Below, piece after piece: positions 6,662-8,797 of a stretch of DNA of 8,797 bases; the first letter of the stretch is position 1, and every line of letters begins with the position of its first letter. The position numbers were made by a program, and so were the translations under genes. This DNA is from Rhizobiaceae bacterium. GTDB lineage: Bacteria; Pseudomonadota; Alphaproteobacteria; Rhizobiales; Rhizobiaceae. Under the pieces are notes generated by a model. The model was not told the origin of the DNA and did not search any database. It was given only the letters and a program-made list of their open reading frames with translations. The DNA lies in NCBI GenBank assembly GCA_028865845.1, contig JAGWJK010000132.1, positions 1 to 8,797 on the forward strand, given 5' to 3'.

Positions 6662-7720
6662 TCAGCTTGCGAAAAGTGGCGGTTTCGCCTCGACAAAAAA
6701 GCGATCAATGCTGGCATCGTCGACGTCGGCAAGGCTTGCCGACGACCATTTCGGATTGCGGTCCTTGTCGATGACCGCAGCGCGGACGCCTTCGTAGAAG
6801 TCCGGAACAGATAGAACGCGCAGGCAGGCGCCGAGTTCACGCTGCAGGCACGCGGCAAGGGTCCGGCTTGCGCGGCCGGCACGCAGCAGCCGAAGGGTGA
6901 GCTTCAGGCTGGTGGGGGAACGCGTGCCGATCGTCTGCAATGCTTCGGCGGCGAACTCACCCTCCTCCGCCGAAAGCGCCTTCAGGATCTCTTCGACCGT
7001 ATCATGTGCCAAGGCGCGATCGATGACCATGCTTTCCGCCGCGAGCCTGGAAGGGCCAGGCTGCATCGACATGCGCGCGATCAATTCGTGCAGATCGGCT
7101 CCAGATGCGGACGTTGGCAACGCTGTGATCGCCTCGATCATCGCCGTTAAATCGGTCGAGGCGACGCAATGGTCGGCAAGCCGCGCGTGAATGGCATCAG
7201 CCGCATTGATCGAAAGGCCGGTCAGCCCCATCCAAGTCCCCGCCTCGCCCGGCGCGCGCGGCAGGAGCCAGGTCGCGCCGACATCGGGAAAATAGCCGAT
7301 GCCGGTCTCCGGCATGGCAAGGCGCGTGCGCTCGGTGACGACGCGGTGGCTGCCATGCGACGATAGGCCGACGCCGCCGCCCATGGTGATGCCGTCCATC
7401 AGGGCGACGTAGGGTTTCGGATAATTGGCGATCGCGTGGTTGAGATGGAATTCCTCGCGCCAGAAAGCTTCTGCCTTCGCGGAGCCGCTTTTGCCGCTCT
7501 CATGCAGAAGGCGGATATCGCCGCCGGCGCAAAAGGCGCGCTCGCCCTCACCTCTGACGATGACGCTGGCAACAGCGGCATCCGCTGCGAACTCCTCCAG
7601 CGCGGCCGCCATCACGCGGATCATCGGCAGGGTCAGGCTGTTCAGCGCCTGCTGCCGGTTGAGCCTGATGAGCCCTGCGGATCCCTGACGCTCGACGATG
7701 ACCTGGTCTATGCCCTGCAT
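6662..7720 (-). CDS. 3-hydroxyisobutyryl-CoA hydrolase (enoyl-CoA hydratase/isomerase family)
   Basis: This 352-residue protein is predicted to hydrolyse 3-hydroxyisobutyryl-CoA to free 3-hydroxyisobutyrate in valine catabolism, releasing the intermediate as a free acid. It has the crotonase fold with the CoA-binding/oxyanion segment AFCAGGDIRLL (62-72) and the second oxyanion glycines in MDGITMGGGVGLS (108-120). The motif MPETGIGYFPDVGATW holds Glu138 and Asp146. Their spacing of eight matches the catalytic Glu/Asp pair reported for human HIBCH and separates this branch from ordinary enoyl-CoA hydratases of about 260 residues. The extra C-terminal region, with DFYEGVRAAVIDKDRNPKW near the end, is also HIBCH-like. 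The ATG at 7720 is preceded by GGAGAG about six bases upstream. The next gene downstream is the dehydrogenase that uses its product. Database entries often call this family simply 'enoyl-CoA hydratase'. Confidence 0.93.
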   Translation of the reverse strand: MQGIDQVIVERQGSAGLIRLNRQQALNSLTLPMIRVMAAALEEFAADAAVASVIVRGEGERAFCAGGDIRLLHESGKSGSAKAEAFWREEFHLNHAIANYPKPYVALMDGITMGGGVGLSSHGSHRVVTERTRLAMPETGIGYFPDVGATWLLPRAPGEAGTWMGLTGLSINAADAIHARLADHCVASTDLTAMIEAITALPTSASGADLHELIARMSMQPGPSRLAAESMVIDRALAHDTVEEILKALSAEEGEFAAEALQTIGTRSPTSLKLTLRLLRAGRASRTLAACLQRELGACLRVLSVPDFYEGVRAAVIDKDRNPKWSSASLADVDDASIDRFFVEAKPPLFAS

Positions 7721-7759
7721 TCGAAACTCTCCATCGCTATCCCCGCTATCAATAGGCGC

Positions 7760-8797
7760 TCAGCGGGCATCGGCAAGGATCATCTGCGCCGCCTTCTCGG
7801 CAATCATGATGGTCGGCGAATTCGTGTTGCCAGATGTGATCGACGGCATGACGGAAGCATCGGCAATCCTCAACCGCTTCAGCGACCTGAATTTCAAGCT
7901 GGGATCGACGACGCTTTGCGGGTCGCTGCCCATACGACAGGTGCCGACCGGATGAAAGATCGTCGTGCCAATGTCGCCGGCGGCACGCTCGAGATCGGCC
8001 TCCGTCTGATAGGAGGGGCCGGGCTTGAACTCCTCCGGCTTGAACTTCGCAAAGGACGGCTGAGCGACGATCCTGCGCGTCAGGCGGATGGAGCGTACGG
8101 CGATATCGCGGTCGCGCTGGGACGACAGGTAGTTGGGGCTGATCGCCGGCTGCATGGCGAAATCCGGGCTTTGGATATGCACCGACCCCCGGCTTTCGGG
8201 GCGAAGATTGCAGACGCTGGCGGTGATCGCCGGGAAGGGATGAACCGGGTCGCCAAACTTGTCGAGCGAGACCGGCTGCACGTGATATTGCAGGTCCGGC
8301 GTTTCCTTGTCCGGCCCGGAACGGGTGAAGATGCCGAGCTGGCTCGGCGCCATCGCCATCGGCCCCGAACGGCGAACGAGATATTCGAGCCCGATCGTCG
8401 CTTTGCCGATCAACTTCGTTGCTTTCTCGTTCAGCGTCGGCACGCCGGTTACCTTGTAAGCCATGCGCAGTTGCAGATGATCCTGCAGGTTTTCGCCGAC
8501 GCTCCTCACCTCACGCACGACCTCGATGCCGGCCCTGCCCAGCACGTCGCCGCGGCCGATGCCCGAGAGCTCGAGGATCTGCGGCGAGCCTATCGAGCCG
8601 GCCGATAATACGGTTTCCCTATCGGCATAGGCACGCTTGGCTTCACCGTCGTGCTGGAATTCGACGCCGACGACGGCATCTTCCTCGATCAGTAGCCGAC
8701 GGACCTGCGCCTTGGTCAGTACTGTCAAATTGCCCTGCTTCAACGCTGGCCGCAGGAAGGCCTTGGCGGTGTTCCAGCGGATGCCCGAGCGCTGGTT
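7760..8797 (-). CDS. GMC-family FAD-dependent oxidoreductase, 5' partial
   Basis: GMC enzymes use FAD to oxidise alcohols or choline-like compounds, passing electrons to a quinone or oxygen. The frame is open to the right edge, so the 345 visible residues are the C-terminal two thirds and the N-terminal FAD-binding GxGxxG is outside the window. The TTG at 8743 is internal: 18 upstream codons read RWNTAKAFLRPA, a familiar GMC stretch. Also visible are GMC signature 2, GSIGSPQILELSGIG (about 8555-8600), NLQDHL, and the C-terminal domain with the catalytic His in HPVGTCRMG (codon 7954-7952) and the Asn-containing SGNTNSPTIMIAEKAA (about 7800-7845). The overall pattern resembles choline dehydrogenase and AlkJ-like alcohol dehydrogenases, but the substrate cannot be set from this. 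It ends 39 bases before the hydrolase start, with no terminator seen between, so it is likely the upstream gene of the same operon. Confidence 0.92.
   Translation of the reverse strand, partial: NQRSGIRWNTAKAFLRPALKQGNLTVLTKAQVRRLLIEEDAVVGVEFQHDGEAKRAYADRETVLSAGSIGSPQILELSGIGRGDVLGRAGIEVVREVRSVGENLQDHLQLRMAYKVTGVPTLNEKATKLIGKATIGLEYLVRRSGPMAMAPSQLGIFTRSGPDKETPDLQYHVQPVSLDKFGDPVHPFPAITASVCNLRPESRGSVHIQSPDFAMQPAISPNYLSSQRDRDIAVRSIRLTRRIVAQPSFAKFKPEEFKPGPSYQTEADLERAAGDIGTTIFHPVGTCRMGSDPQSVVDPSLKFRSLKRLRIADASVMPSITSGNTNSPTIMIAEKAAQMILADAR

Noticed and set aside
5848..6882. Open frame (344 codons) on the minus strand in another frame, overlapping the dehydrogenase and the end of the hydrolase
   Set aside because: It overlaps the real genes on the same strand in a different frame, is Arg-rich and has no motif; it is a frame shadow.
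7436..8608. Long open frame (390 codons) on the plus strand across the GMC and hydrolase genes
   Set aside because: It is antisense to two well-supported genes, spans their boundary, is rich in Arg/Asp/Ala with no domain pattern, and is explained by codon bias.
1..8797. Mobile elements, CRISPR arrays, phage genes or a hidden defence system
   Set aside because: No transposase, integrase, terminal inverted repeats, regularly spaced repeats or defence-type domain combination was seen; the lone helicase has no nuclease or other defence partner beside it.

Overview
The window is an ordinary-looking chromosomal segment of an alphaproteobacterium, most likely a member of the Rhizobiaceae (Rhizobium/Ensifer/Agrobacterium group). 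This rests on the high GC content and codon bias, the fused SecDF translocase subunit, the style of the proteins, and the lack of any insertion sequence, phage, tRNA or CRISPR signal. Species-level assignment is not possible from reading alone.

Layout, left to right. (1) The 3' part of a fused secDF gene runs rightwards off the left edge and ends at 1879. (2) Two hairpins lie between 1882 and 1982, separating it from a convergent SMP-30/gluconolactonase-family gene (1982-2857, minus strand). (3) A divergent intergenic region of about 280 bases, more AT-rich than its surroundings, precedes a small single-domain cupin gene (3141-3518, plus). (4) About 100 bases later comes a complete superfamily 1 (UvrD/Rep-type) DNA helicase (3621-5690, plus). 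(5) A convergent gap of 66 bases separates it from a three-gene minus-strand cluster. In transcription order that cluster is a GMC-family FAD oxidoreductase (5' end cut off by the right edge), a 3-hydroxyisobutyryl-CoA hydrolase and a 3-hydroxyisobutyrate dehydrogenase.

How the genes fit together. The hydrolase and dehydrogenase carry out consecutive steps of valine catabolism: 3-hydroxyisobutyryl-CoA to 3-hydroxyisobutyrate to methylmalonate semialdehyde. They sit 23 bases apart and are almost certainly co-transcribed. The GMC enzyme lies 39 bases upstream and probably belongs to the same transcript, but its substrate cannot be read from the sequence. SecDF is a housekeeping protein-export component. 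The SMP-30 protein, the cupin and the helicase have no evident functional link to each other.

I found no clear new system. The most useful observations are at residue level. The SMP-30 protein has Ala where the family usually has the catalytic/metal-binding Asp. The helicase has Val in motif II where a conserved Asp usually follows the Gln. The grouping of the GMC oxidoreductase with the valine genes is also worth following up.
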